The notes: a model not told the origin generated them from the letters alone. Positions 1 to 7,887 are shown, numbered from the stretch's first letter. The stretch: 17,136 nucleotides of DNA from Opitutaceae bacterium (GCA_031272375.1 JAISTY010000067.1:1-17136), one strand, 5' to 3'. Numbers and translations are program-made.

Positions 1-292
1 CCTTGGCGGAGAAGGTTTTGACGGCGGCGAGGGTGTCGCGGATTTCGGCGGCGATTTCGGGCGTCGGTGCGAGTTGGGGGGCGCGGAGCCAGTAGTGGCC
101 GACCCTGCGGCCCTCGTCGGGGTTGGCGATGGCGCCCTTTTCGAGGGCGCTCATGGCGGCGAAGGCGGCGTCGAATTTGGGCGCGAGGGCGTCGAGGGCG
201 GCGTTGTCGAGAGCCATGCGGCTGAGGTCGAGCGAGAGGCCGGGGAAGACGAAGTTGAGTTGCGTGAAACGGTTCCAGTTGGCGGAGGACAT
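1..292 (-). CDS. pgi: Glucose-6-phosphate isomerase, N-terminal fragment (cut by window edge)
   Basis: Reading the minus strand from the ATG at 292 gives an open frame that runs off the left edge (97 codons visible), beginning MSSANWNRFTQLNF. I recognise the start of the phosphoglucose isomerase type seen in Verrucomicrobia and Planctomycetes, especially the segment ALEKGAIANPDEGRR followed by VGHYWLRAPQLAP (about residues 49-77). The enzyme interconverts glucose 6-phosphate and fructose 6-phosphate in the cytoplasm. None of the catalytic region is in the window, so the call rests on the N-terminal pattern only. It lies 67 bp downstream of the YggS gene on the same strand and could be co-transcribed with it. 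No Shine-Dalgarno sequence precedes the ATG. Other sugar-phosphate isomerases with a similar N-terminus are not excluded. Confidence 0.7.
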   Translation of the reverse strand, partial: MSSANWNRFTQLNFVFPGLSLDLSRMALDNAALDALAPKFDAAFAAMSALEKGAIANPDEGRRVGHYWLRAPQLAPTPEIAAEIRDTLAAVKTFSAK

Positions 293-359
293 GGCGGCGG
301 AGGGTGGGAAACGGGGCGGTTGACGGGAAGGTGAAAATCGCGCGGGCGCGGGCCGCCGC

Positions 360-1067
360 TCAACGGGAGCCGAACAGGGCCGTTCCGACGCGGACGAGCG
401 TGCTTCCCTCGGCGACGGCCTCGTCCAGGTCGCCGCTCATGCCCATTGAGAGGACCGGGAGGGCGGCGCCGAAATCCCGCGCCAGCCGGTCGCGGATTTC
501 GCGGAGGTTGGCGAAACAGCGTCGGGCGGCGGCGTTTCCGCCGTCGAGCGGCGCGAGGGTCATCAGGCCCTCCACGCGGAGGTGGGCGCAGGCCAGCGCC
601 TGTTCGAGCAACGCCGGGGCCGCCTCCGGCTCCGCGCCGAAGTTGGCCGGATCGCGCCCCGCGTTCACCTGCAGCAGCACGGGCAGCGTTTTGCCGAGGG
701 CGGCGGACGCCTTGTCCAGCTCGCGGAGCAGTTTGGCGCCGTCCACGCTTTGCACGCGGTCGAAGCGGGCCGCCGCGAGGCGCGCCTTGTTGGACTGCAA
801 ATGCCCTATCAGCTCCCAGCGAAGGGGCTGGGCGGCGGCGTCCGCCTCGAACTCCGCGCGTTTCGCGGCGGCCTCCTGGACGCGGTTTTCCCCCACGGCG
901 TGAAAGCCGAGCCGAGCCGCGAACGCCGCCGCCGCCGCCGGGTGCGTCTTCGTCACCGGCAGCACCTCCACCTCCGTTGGCGCGCGCCCGGCCCTGGCGC
1001 AGACCTCGGCGACGCGCCCGCGGACGCGTCCGGCGTTTTCCCTGAAAGCCTCGAATGTGAGTTCCAT
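360..1067 (-). CDS. yggS: YggS family pyridoxal phosphate homeostasis protein (PLPBP/PROSC-like)
   Basis: 235 residues, the usual size for the YggS/PLPBP family. These single-domain alanine-racemase-like barrels bind pyridoxal phosphate and buffer its supply, without a known catalytic turnover. The PLP-binding lysine is Lys40 in VLPVTKTHP. Other family signatures are GENRVQEAAAK, ELIGHLQSNKA, EGLMTLAPL and the phosphate-binding end SMGMSGDLDEAVAEGSTLVR followed by VGTALFGSR. The frame stays open to 1193, but residues upstream of 1067 are arginine-rich and unlike the family, so the ATG at 1067 (MELTFEAF) is chosen. The gene is divergent from the LysR regulator across a 149-bp spacer and precedes the pgi-like gene. 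The function is well supported at family level; the symbol is by homology. Confidence 0.92.
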   Translation of the reverse strand: MELTFEAFRENAGRVRGRVAEVCARAGRAPTEVEVLPVTKTHPAAAAAFAARLGFHAVGENRVQEAAAKRAEFEADAAAQPLRWELIGHLQSNKARLAAARFDRVQSVDGAKLLRELDKASAALGKTLPVLLQVNAGRDPANFGAEPEAAPALLEQALACAHLRVEGLMTLAPLDGGNAAARRCFANLREIRDRLARDFGAALPVLSMGMSGDLDEAVAEGSTLVRVGTALFGSR

Positions 1068-1142
1068 CGGCGGTGTTTTCCGGGATCCGCCGCGACCGCT
1101 CAACGCCCAAAAACGCCGGCGCCCGGATTTCGCGGCGCCCCT

Positions 1143-1169
1143 TTGAAAAGCGCGTGGCGTGATTATACT
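1143..1169 (+). promoter_or_regulatory. Candidate sigma-70-type promoter for the LysR-type gene
   Basis: TTGAAA at 1143-1148 and TATACT at 1164-1169 match the bacterial -35 and -10 consensus well, but the spacing is 15 bp, shorter than the usual 17. Transcription would start near 1176 and give a leader of about 40 nt before the ATG at 1217. The hexamers sit in the 149-bp spacer between the divergent yggS and LysR-type genes, which is where an autoregulated LysR promoter would be expected. I did not identify a convincing LysR operator. Confidence 0.4.
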
Positions 1170-1216
1170 TGCCCGCCGGAACGCCGCCCGCATTTCATCC
1201 GAAACCCAAAAGCATT

Positions 1217-2098
1217 ATGAATATATTCAATTTCAAAATCTTCTCCGACCTCGTCGAGTCCAAGAGTTTTTCGAAGGCCGCCAAGATTAACGACATTACC
1301 CAGTCCGCCGTCAGCCAGCAGATCCAGGCGATGGAGCGCAATTTCAAGACCCTGCTTATCGATCGCACCCAGAAGCAGTTCTCGCTCACGCAGGAGGGGC
1401 AGCTTGTCTATAAAACCGCCAAGGACATCCTTCACACCTACGCCAAGCTCGAAGGCGACCTGTCCGAGTTGAAAACCATAACCTCCGGCGTCATACGTAT
1501 TTCAACGATTTACTCCATAGGACTTTACGAACTTCCCGCCCTCATCCAGAACTTCCAGCAAACCTATCCGGCCGTCAACGTCCGCCTCGCCTACCGCCGC
1601 GCCGACACCATTTACAGCGAGGTCACCGAGGGCATGGTGGACTTCGGTCTCGTCGCCTACGCCGCGCCCATGCGCCAGGTGGAAATCACCCATTACCTCA
1701 CCGACAATCTCGTCCTCATCATGGCGCCCGGCCACCCACTCGCGGAGGAGAAGAAGTTTTCCATCAAGATGCTCGCCGGGCAGAAGTTCATCAGCTTCGA
1801 CACCGACACCCCGACGCGGAAGGCCATTGACCAGATCTTCGAGAAAAACGGCGTCTCCGTCTCGATGGCGATGGAGTTCGACAACGTGGACACCGTGAAA
1901 CGCGCCGTCGAAATCTACAAGGGCCTCGCCTTCGTCCCGCACGCCACCGTCATGCAGGAGCAACGGGAGGGCACCCTGAAAATCGTCGAGATGCACGGCG
2001 ACGAATACAAACGCCCCCTGTCCATCCTCAACCGCAAGGGCCGCGTCTTCACGCCGGCCATGAAGAAGTTCATGGACAGCCTCAAGACCCGCGCCTGA
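1217..2098 (+). CDS. LysR family transcriptional regulator
   Basis: 293 residues, typical LysR length. The N-terminal winged helix-turn-helix is clear: FSDLVESKSFSKAAKIN then TQSAVSQQIQAMERNF (about residues 9-44), followed by LLIDRTQKQFSLTQEG. A linker helix follows (about 63-90), then a two-lobe substrate-binding domain starting near GVIRISTIYSIGLYELP (91-107). The ATG at 1217 is chosen because the HTH begins close behind it; the frame is open to 1169 but those extra residues are unlike the family. It is divergent from yggS and lies 45 bp upstream of the TlpA-like gene on the same strand. The effector and targets cannot be read from the sequence. The first third uses noticeably more A/T-ending codons (ATT, AAT, TTT) than the surrounding genes. 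Confidence 0.93.
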   Translation: MNIFNFKIFSDLVESKSFSKAAKINDITQSAVSQQIQAMERNFKTLLIDRTQKQFSLTQEGQLVYKTAKDILHTYAKLEGDLSELKTITSGVIRISTIYSIGLYELPALIQNFQQTYPAVNVRLAYRRADTIYSEVTEGMVDFGLVAYAAPMRQVEITHYLTDNLVLIMAPGHPLAEEKKFSIKMLAGQKFISFDTDTPTRKAIDQIFEKNGVSVSMAMEFDNVDTVKRAVEIYKGLAFVPHATVMQEQREGTLKIVEMHGDEYKRPLSILNRKGRVFTPAMKKFMDSLKTRA

Positions 2099-2143
2099 CC
2101 GGACGCGGCGGCTTGTCCCGCCCGAACCGCTATTTCTTCCGCC

Positions 2144-2662
2144 ATGAAAAAACACCTCCCCGCCCCCGTTCTCCTCCTCCTCGCGCTCCTGTTCGCGGGC
2201 TGCGCCAGGGCCGGCGACGGCATCCCCGATCCCCTTCCGAAACTCGGCAAAATGCCCGCGTGGACGCTCACGGACACCGACGGGCGCCCCGTCAAGTCCT
2301 CCGATTTCGCCGGCAAGGCCCTTGTCCTCGACTTCTGGGCGACTTGGTGCCCGCCCTGCCGCGCCGAGATCCCCGGCTACATTGAGCTGCGCAAAAAACA
2401 CGCCCCCGACCGGCTCGCCATCATCGGCGCCTCGCTCGACGGCGACGCCGCGCTCGTCCGCAACTTCGCCCGTCTGCGCGGCATGAACTACACGGTGCTC
2501 ATGGGCGACGACGCCACCCTGTCCAAGTTCGTGAAACCCGGGACGGACGTCGGCATCCCCTTCACGGTCTATGTGGATCGCGAGGGCGAGATCCGCCACG
2601 TGAAGATGGGCGCGCTGCCCCTCGCGGAGCAGGAGAAGCTCATCGCCGGCCTCCTCAAATAG
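2144..2662 (+). CDS. TlpA-like thioredoxin-fold lipoprotein
   Basis: 172 residues. A short basic start (MKKH), a hydrophobic stretch and the lipobox-like LFAGC ending at Cys20 suggest a lipoprotein signal peptide, so the mature protein should be membrane-anchored outside the cytoplasm. A thioredoxin-like domain follows, with VLDFWATWCPPC (active-site Cys69 and Cys72) and a cis-proline in GIPFTVYVD (Pro139). This layout fits TlpA/ResA-type proteins that reduce disulfides during cytochrome c maturation or envelope redox control. The electron donor and client are not evident, and no cytochrome-biogenesis gene is nearby. It follows the LysR gene by 45 bp and precedes the aldose epimerase gene by 76 bp, so a shared transcript is possible. 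No Shine-Dalgarno sequence is visible. Confidence 0.88.
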   Translation: MKKHLPAPVLLLLALLFAGCARAGDGIPDPLPKLGKMPAWTLTDTDGRPVKSSDFAGKALVLDFWATWCPPCRAEIPGYIELRKKHAPDRLAIIGASLDGDAALVRNFARLRGMNYTVLMGDDATLSKFVKPGTDVGIPFTVYVDREGEIRHVKMGALPLAEQEKLIAGLLK

Positions 2663-2738
2663 GCGGATGGCGCGCGCGCCTGTTTTTCCGCTTCCCGCCG
2701 GCGTCCGCCCCGCCATTGTGCGCGCTTCCCTTCCCACC

Positions 2739-3890
2739 ATGAAACACCTCGTCCTCGCGGCTCTCGCCGCCGTCCTGTCAACCGCCATGCTCAACGCCGC
2801 CCAGCCCTCCGTCACCGTGAAATCCTTCGGTTCCCTGCCCGACGGACGCCCGGTCCTCCTCTACACCCTCGCCAACGCCAGCGGCGCAAGGGTCTCCATC
2901 ACCAACTCCGGCGGCATCGTCGCCGGCATCGTCGTCCCCGACCGCGACGGCAACCTCGCCGACGTCGTCCTCGGCTACGCCGACGTTTCCGGCTACGTCC
3001 GCGACGGCGCCACCTCCGGCACCTATTTCGGCGCGCTCATCGGGCGCTACGGCAACCGCATCGCGCGCGGACGTTTCGCGCTCGACGGCAAAACCTATTC
3101 CCTCGCCACGAACAACACCCCCGGCGGTCTCCCCTGCGCCCTCCACGGCGGAAAGGTCGGCTTCGACAAGGTGATCTGGGACGCCACCCCGCTCCTCGCC
3201 AACAACACCCCCGCCCTCCGCCTCCGCCACACCAGCCCCGACGGCGACGAGGGCTACCCCGGCAGCCTCGACGTCACCGTCACCTACACGCTCACGGAGG
3301 ACAACGCCCTGCGCATTGACTACGCCGCCACCACCAGCGCCCCCACGCCGGTCAACCTCACCAACCACTCCTACTTCAACCTCGCCGGAGAGGGGAGCGG
3401 CACGATCCTCGGGCACGTCCTGACCCTCAACGCCTCCCGCTACACGCCCGTTGACAAAGGGCTGATCCCGACCGGCCAAATCGCGCCCGTCGCCGGCACG
3501 CCCTTCGACTTCACCAGGCCCGCCCCCATCGGCGCCCGCGTCAACGACCCCGCCGAGCAGCTCGTCTTCGGCGGCGGCTACGACCACAACTTCGTCCTCG
3601 ACCGCCCCGCCGGCGACGGCCTCGCGAAGGCCGCGGAGGTCTATGAACCCCTTTCGGGCCGCGTGCTCGAGGTCTTCACAACGGAGCCGGGCATCCAGTT
3701 CTACTGCGGCAACTTCCTCGACGGCAAAAACACCGGCAAAAGCGGCGCCACCTACCCGAAACGCTCCGGCTTCTGCCTCGAAACGCAGCACTACCCGGAC
3801 TCCCCGAACCAGCCGGCCTTCCCAAGCACGATCCTCCGTCCCGGCTCCCGCTACGCGACGACCACGCTCTACCGCTTCTCCGCGCGTTGA
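2739..3890 (+). CDS. galM: Exported aldose 1-epimerase (galactose mutarotase)
   Basis: 383 residues. Residues 1-21 (MKHLVLAALAAVLSTAMLNA then A) form a signal peptide, so this mutarotase should act outside the cytoplasm. The GalM fold shows GALIGRYGNRIARGRF (98-113), the substrate-binding His136 in ALHGG, the catalytic-acid His210 in NLTNHSYFNLAG, Asp282 in YDHNF and the catalytic-base Glu348 in FCLETQHYPDSPN. The enzyme interconverts alpha and beta anomers of galactose, glucose or related aldoses. The frame is open upstream to 2667, but the ATG at 2739 opens directly onto the signal peptide. It is the last gene of the run that begins with the LysR regulator. No dedicated galactose genes accompany it, so a role in handling sugars released outside the cell is inference. 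Confidence 0.93.
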   Translation: MKHLVLAALAAVLSTAMLNAAQPSVTVKSFGSLPDGRPVLLYTLANASGARVSITNSGGIVAGIVVPDRDGNLADVVLGYADVSGYVRDGATSGTYFGALIGRYGNRIARGRFALDGKTYSLATNNTPGGLPCALHGGKVGFDKVIWDATPLLANNTPALRLRHTSPDGDEGYPGSLDVTVTYTLTEDNALRIDYAATTSAPTPVNLTNHSYFNLAGEGSGTILGHVLTLNASRYTPVDKGLIPTGQIAPVAGTPFDFTRPAPIGARVNDPAEQLVFGGGYDHNFVLDRPAGDGLAKAAEVYEPLSGRVLEVFTTEPGIQFYCGNFLDGKNTGKSGATYPKRSGFCLETQHYPDSPNQPAFPSTILRPGSRYATTTLYRFSAR

Positions 3891-3963
3891 GCCGCCGGCG
3901 GCGCGGACGCCTTCCCTCCCGCCCGCGACCGGGCGGGGCCTTTGCCAGGGGGCACTTCCCCCC

Positions 3964-3969
3964 TTGACA
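3964..3969 (+). promoter_or_regulatory. Perfect -35 hexamer upstream of rpmH
   Basis: TTGACA lies in the 147-bp spacer between galM and rpmH. This is the only spacer ahead of the five-gene ribosome/membrane cluster, so a promoter is expected here. I see no good -10 hexamer 16-18 bp downstream (the bases there are AAGCCTC), so only the -35 half is listed. Immediately upstream, AGGGGG and CCCCCT can pair into a small hairpin around CACTT. Confidence 0.28.
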
Positions 3970-4037
3970 CCCCCCGCCCAATCCAAAGCCTCCCACGCCT
4001 TTCATCCGCAAACACACACCAACCGCACACACCGCAC

Positions 4038-4175
4038 ATGAAACCAACCTTCCGCCCGCATCGCAAAAAGCGCGCCCGCAAAATCGGCTTCCGCGCCCGC
4101 AACTCCACCAAGGGTGGCCGCAAGGTCCTTGCCTCGCGCCGCGCCAAGGGGCGCAAACGCCTCACCGTTGTCTGA
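4038..4175 (+). CDS. rpmH: 50S ribosomal protein L34
   Basis: 45 residues, [15 protein letters not shown] followed by [14 protein letters not shown] and [15 protein letters not shown], matching the L34 family along its full length (F/RPHRxKRxRxxGFRxR ... GRxVLxxRRxKGRxxL). L34 is a small, very basic protein of the large ribosomal subunit. The ATG at 4038 is chosen because the family always begins at this point; the open frame upstream is unrelated. It is the first gene of the conserved rpmH-rnpA-yidD-yidC cluster and lies 10 bp ahead of rnpA. Confidence 0.97.
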   Translation: MKPTFRPHRKKRARKIGFRARNSTKGGRKVLASRRAKGRKRLTVV

Positions 4176-4185
4176 CCGCCCGCCA

Positions 4186-4578
4186 ATGCGCTACCGCGCC
4201 GGGCAGCACATCAGGCGCCAGCCGGACATCCGGCGCGTCAGAACCCGGGGGCGCCGCCACGACTGCGGCGCCTTCGTTGTTTTGTCCGCCCCGCGCGACA
4301 CCGCCGACGGAACGCCGGAAACCGCCGCCCGGAGCCTGAAAACGCCCGCCCTCCCGCGCGCCGCCTTCGTCGCCTCCAGGGTCGCCGTCGGCAACGCCGT
4401 CCTCCGCAACCGCGCCAAACGCCGCCTCCGCGAACTGTTCCGCGCCAACCAGGACATCCTGCCGCCGGACACCGACTTCCTCTTCCTCGCCCGCCGCGCC
4501 GTCCTCGACGCCCCCTTCGCCGTCCTCGCCCGGAACTTCCGCGCCGCCCTCGGAGGCGCCGCCGCCAAAACCTCCTGA
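4186..4578 (+). CDS. rnpA: Ribonuclease P protein component
   Basis: 130 residues, basic. The RNase P protein signature is intact: SRVAVGNAVLRNRAKRRLRE ending in LFR, with the RNR motif Arg74-Asn75-Arg76-Ala77-Lys78-Arg79-Arg80 and Arg82-Glu83. With the RnpB RNA, which is not in this window, it removes 5' leaders from tRNA precursors. The N-terminal region has the usual start (IRRQPDIRRVRTRG). A loop at about residues 38-57 is rich in Ala, Thr and Pro and looks slightly expanded. The ATG at 4186 lies 10 bp after rpmH; a longer frame from 4114 would overlap rpmH and is rejected. It ends 6 bp before yidD. Confidence 0.95.
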   Translation: MRYRAGQHIRRQPDIRRVRTRGRRHDCGAFVVLSAPRDTADGTPETAARSLKTPALPRAAFVASRVAVGNAVLRNRAKRRLRELFRANQDILPPDTDFLFLARRAVLDAPFAVLARNFRAALGGAAAKTS

Positions 4579-4584
4579 CTTCCC

Positions 4585-4884
4585 GTGCCGCATCCGAAAC
4601 CAGCCGTCTTCCGCCTCCCGGCGCGCCTCCTCGCCGCCCTCGTCCGCGCCTACCAGCGGACGCTCTCGCCCGTCCTGCCCGCCCTCCTCGGCCCCGCCTG
4701 CGCCTGCCGCTTCCACCCCACCTGCTCCCATTACGCGATCGAGGCCCTCCGCGTCCACGGCGCCCTGCGCGGCACCTTGTTGACCGTTATCCGCCTCCTC
4801 AAATGCACCCCGCTCCACCCCGGCGGCTTCGATTATGTTCCCGCGAAACGCCCCCGCCCAGGCTGCCGCCGCCTCTCCGCCTGA
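4585..4884 (+). CDS. yidD: Membrane protein insertion efficiency factor YidD
   Basis: 99 residues from a GTG start 6 bp after the rnpA stop. The family core is unmistakable: [18 protein letters not shown] (19-36), [19 protein letters not shown] (41-59, with Cys47) and [16 protein letters not shown] (71-86, with Cys74). YidD is a small protein, associated with the inner face of the membrane through an amphipathic N-terminal helix, that helps YidC insert membrane proteins. Its place between rnpA and yidC is the standard one. The GTG is preferred because the family has only a short tail before the amphipathic helix and no ATG lies in frame nearby. The C-terminus ([13 protein letters not shown]) is basic and variable, as usual. 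Confidence 0.95.
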   Translation: MPHPKPAVFRLPARLLAALVRAYQRTLSPVLPALLGPACACRFHPTCSHYAIEALRVHGALRGTLLTVIRLLKCTPLHPGGFDYVPAKRPRPGCRRLSA

Positions 4885-4917
4885 CCTCCCTTTTCACGCC
4901 ACTTCAAACACCTTCTC

Positions 4918-6750
4918 ATGGACAAAAAAAACACGCTCATAGGCATCGCCCTCCTCGCCGCCGCGCTCGGCCTCACGTTCTACAGCTCCTCCCGCGCCCC
5001 CGCGCCGCAGCCCGTCCCCTCCTACGCGCCGCCACCCTCCGCACCCGTCACCGGCGCCAACCTGGCCCCCTCGCCCGCGCAGGCCGCCCTCCCAGCCTCC
5101 TCCCCCGCCGACGCCGCCTTCGCCGCCCTCTCCGCCGACAACACCGACGAGACCCTCTCCACCCTCTCCAACGACTTCGTCACCGTCACCCTCACCGACT
5201 TCGGCGGCGCCATCCGCGATGTCGCCTTCAAAAAATATCCCGCCGCCAAGGACACCCCCGGCGTCCCCTTCGTCTTCAACAAGGCCCGCGCCGCCCCCAT
5301 CCTCGCCCTCGACATCCCCGGCGCCGACCCCTCCGTCCGCCACGAACGCGTCTCCGCCTCCGCCTCCGAGGTCGTCTATCGCGCCGTCATCCGCGACGCC
5401 AACGGCGCCCCCCTCGTCGAGGTCACGCGCCGCTATTCCCTCACCACCGCCGGCGCCGACGACCCCCGCGACGGCAAAAACGACCCCTACCGCATCCGCC
5501 ACGAGACCACCTTCCGCAACCTCTCCGCCCAGCCACAGCACGCCTTCCCCTCCCTCAACATCGGCACCACCGCCCTCCTCTCCACCGGCGACAGCGGCCA
5601 GTTCCTCAACATCGCCCACTTTGACGGCGACAAGCCCCGCATCATCAACCGCGGCGACCTTGAGGGCGGCGGCTTCATGACCCTCTTTGGCGCCCACAAC
5701 CCGCCGAAAGCCTTCGTCGAGGCCGCCGGCTCGATCGAATGGGGCGCCGCCAAAAACCAGTTCTTCGCCGCCATCTACACCCCCGACCAGCCCGCCGCCG
5801 CCATCGTCGCCCGCCGCATCAGCCTCCCCCCGCTGGTCCCCGGCTCCCTCCAGGAAAACATCGGCATGACCGCCTCCCTCCGCCTCAACCCCGTCGCCAT
5901 CCCCTCCGGCGAAAACGCCGCCGTCACCCTCGGCGGCTACCTCTACGCCGGCCCCAAGGAATACGTCCGCCTCGCCAAATTCCCCAAGGCCGAGGACAAG
6001 GTCATGGAGTTCGACTCCTCCTTCTACAACCGCGTCACGCTCTCCGGCTACATCGCCCCCGTCATGAGCATGCTCATGGTCTGGATGCACGGCTTCACCG
6101 ACAACTGGGGCCTCGCCGTCGTCTGCATGACCCTCCTCCTGAAATTCATCTGCGTCCCCTTCACCCTCGCCGCCTCCCGCTCCGCCAAACGCATGCAGAA
6201 ACTCCAGCCCGCCATGAAGGAGCTGCGCGAAAAATACAAGGACGCCCCCCAGAAGCTCAACCAGGCCACCATGCAGCTCTTCAAGGACAACAAGGTGAAC
6301 CCACTCGGCGGCTGCCTCCCCGTCTTCATCACCATCCCCCTCTTCATCGCCTTCTTCTGGATGCTCCAGGGCACCGCCGAACTCCGCTTCCAATCCTTCC
6401 TCTGGAACCACGACCTCTCCGCCCCCGACACCGTCTTCCGCCTCTGGGGCATCCCACTCAACATCATGCCACTCCTCATGGGCGCCACCATGATCATCCA
6501 GATGCGCCTCACCCCCCAGCCTTCCGTGGACAACGCCCAGGCCAGAATCTTCAAGTGGATGCCCGTCTTCTTCACCTTCATCTGCTACAACTTCTCCGCC
6601 GCCCTCGCCCTCTACTCCACCGTCAACGGCCTCTTCACCATCGGCCAGCAGCTCGTCGTCAACAAACTCACCCGCGACGAACCCGCCAACCTCTCCCACG
6701 TCCCCGGACACGGCAAACCCGCCCGCCCCTCCAAAAAACACCGCCGCTGA
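4918..6750 (+). CDS. yidC: Membrane protein insertase YidC (Oxa1 family)
   Basis: 610 residues. An N-terminal membrane anchor (LIGIALLAAALGLTFY, about 7-22) is followed by an Ala/Pro-rich linker and a large periplasmic domain (about 70-370). The conserved Oxa1 core spans roughly 376-585. It has a segment from YIAPVMSMLMVW through VVCMTLLLKFICVPFTL, a coiled cytoplasmic hairpin (MQKLQPAMKELREKYK), then membrane spans near 467-484, 511-531 and 548-575. Lys409 in LLLKFICVP lies where the family has the conserved positive residue of the hydrophilic groove, usually arginine. The tail is short and basic (KPARPSKKHRR). The five-span Gram-negative form with a P1 domain fits a diderm bacterium. The gene starts 33 bp after yidD. 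Confidence 0.97.
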   Translation: MDKKNTLIGIALLAAALGLTFYSSSRAPAPQPVPSYAPPPSAPVTGANLAPSPAQAALPASSPADAAFAALSADNTDETLSTLSNDFVTVTLTDFGGAIRDVAFKKYPAAKDTPGVPFVFNKARAAPILALDIPGADPSVRHERVSASASEVVYRAVIRDANGAPLVEVTRRYSLTTAGADDPRDGKNDPYRIRHETTFRNLSAQPQHAFPSLNIGTTALLSTGDSGQFLNIAHFDGDKPRIINRGDLEGGGFMTLFGAHNPPKAFVEAAGSIEWGAAKNQFFAAIYTPDQPAAAIVARRISLPPLVPGSLQENIGMTASLRLNPVAIPSGENAAVTLGGYLYAGPKEYVRLAKFPKAEDKVMEFDSSFYNRVTLSGYIAPVMSMLMVWMHGFTDNWGLAVVCMTLLLKFICVPFTLAASRSAKRMQKLQPAMKELREKYKDAPQKLNQATMQLFKDNKVNPLGGCLPVFITIPLFIAFFWMLQGTAELRFQSFLWNHDLSAPDTVFRLWGIPLNIMPLLMGATMIIQMRLTPQPSVDNAQARIFKWMPVFFTFICYNFSAALALYSTVNGLFTIGQQLVVNKLTRDEPANLSHVPGHGKPARPSKKHRR

Positions 6751-6769
6751 CCGCCCGCGGCGCCCGCCC

Positions 6770-7864
6770 GTGAACCCCCCCCTCCTCGCCGCCGCCCTCC
6801 TCACGCTCGCCGCCGCCGCCCAAACCGCCACGGACTTCTCCCTCAACCCCTCCGTCCCCCAGCGCTTCCCACTCGCCGGCCGCCACTGGCCCCATAACCC
6901 AGGCGACGCCTCCGTCTGCCTCTGGCCCGGCGACGCCCTCGCCGCCGTCAGCCTCACCATTGACGACAACAACGCCCCCGACCACCCGTGGTGGCTCCAA
7001 CAAGCCGCCGCCCGCGACCTCCGCCTGACCTGGTTTGTCATCACCGGACGCGTCGGAACCGGCGCCAACTGGGGAACCTGGGACGCCTTCAAAAAACTCG
7101 CCGCCGCCGGCCACGAAATCGCCTCGCACACCGTCACCCACTTCCGCGCCCCCGGCGGCGCAAGCCCCGACGTCGCCTGGGAATACGAAGAGTCCAAAAA
7201 ACAAATCGCCGAAAACCTCGGCGCGCCCCCGACCGCCATCGCCTACCCCGGCTCGCCCGCCTACAAACTCAACGACCCCGCCCTCGCCGCCAAATACTAC
7301 CTCGCCGCCCGCGGCTTCACCGGCCGCCTCAACCCCGCCAACGCCCTCAACTACTTCGCCGTCGCCGCCTCCAACACCGCCACACTGCGCGACCCCTCCG
7401 ACCCTTCCTCCGAAATCCGCCAAATCCTCGAAAAAACCGACGGCCCCGGCGCCCGCTTCTGGCGTGGCTGGCTCGTCCTCTACTCCCACGACGTCCGCAA
7501 ACCCGGGCACCGGCAGAAAATCACCGCCCTCCTCGACTTCATCGAAACCCGCCGCGGCGACTTGTCCCTCCGCCCCTTCTCCGAAACCGCCCTCTACGCC
7601 CGCAACCGTGACGCCTCCGCCCTCTCCACCGCCGGACAAAACACCCCCGGCCAAATCGTCCTCCGGCTGACCCGCGCAACGGACGCCGCCGCGTTCCCCG
7701 CCGTCCCCCTGACCGTGAAAGTCCGCCTCCCCGACGGCTGGGAAACGGTGGCCGCCCGACAAGCCGCCGCCCCCGTGCCCGCGCGCCTTGTCCGCCGCGA
7801 CAACCTGCCGTTCGCCCTCGTGGAAATCACCCCCGGCGCGGGCGACGTCACCCTGACCCCCTGA
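6770..7864 (+). CDS. Exported polysaccharide deacetylase family protein (NodB-type)
   Basis: 364 residues from a GTG start 19 bp after the yidC stop. Residues 1-20 form a signal peptide (MNPPLLAAALLTLAAAAQTA). The NodB-like fold is shown by SLTIDDNNAPDH (Asp65-Asp66, first motif) and GHEIASHTVTHF (His120 and His124, the metal-binding HxxxH), with a later AYPGSPAYKLND segment. These enzymes remove acetyl groups from N-acetylglucosamine-type polymers with a bound divalent metal. The substrate here could be peptidoglycan, chitin or an exopolysaccharide. The last 90 residues or so are outside the catalytic fold and may form a small beta domain. The close spacing suggests co-transcription with the yidC cluster, which is not the usual downstream neighbour. 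A non-catalytic member of the superfamily is not excluded. Confidence 0.85.
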   Translation: MNPPLLAAALLTLAAAAQTATDFSLNPSVPQRFPLAGRHWPHNPGDASVCLWPGDALAAVSLTIDDNNAPDHPWWLQQAAARDLRLTWFVITGRVGTGANWGTWDAFKKLAAAGHEIASHTVTHFRAPGGASPDVAWEYEESKKQIAENLGAPPTAIAYPGSPAYKLNDPALAAKYYLAARGFTGRLNPANALNYFAVAASNTATLRDPSDPSSEIRQILEKTDGPGARFWRGWLVLYSHDVRKPGHRQKITALLDFIETRRGDLSLRPFSETALYARNRDASALSTAGQNTPGQIVLRLTRATDAAAFPAVPLTVKVRLPDGWETVAARQAAAPVPARLVRRDNLPFALVEITPGAGDVTLTP

Positions 7865-7871
7865 CACGGAT

Positions 7872-7887
7872 TAACCATTAGTGGTTA
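7872..7887. repeat. AT-rich hairpin between convergent genes (TAACCA-TTAG-TGGTTA)
   Basis: A perfect 6-bp inverted repeat with a 4-nt loop lies in the 66-bp spacer between the ends of the deacetylase and rRNA methyltransferase genes. No T-run follows on either strand, so it is not a canonical terminator, although its position fits an end-of-transcript signal. The motif ATTAGTGGTTA recurs at 16637-16647 in another spacer, which suggests a dispersed repeat word. Confidence 0.5.

Noticed and set aside
3891..3960. Terminator after galM
   Set aside because: GCCGCCGGCGGC is palindromic and lies next to the stop codon, but no T-run follows, and such GC palindromes are common by chance in this composition.
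4894..7239. Very long minus-strand open frame opposite yidC
   Set aside because: It encodes Gly/Glu/Val/Asp-rich low-complexity sequence, the shadow of C-ending codons in yidC and the deacetylase. It has no family motif, and both overlapping plus-strand genes are certain.
4038..7864. Replication origin near rpmH
   Set aside because: rpmH often neighbours dnaA and oriC in other bacteria, but there is no dnaA gene and no cluster of TTATCCACA-type DnaA boxes in the rpmH spacer.
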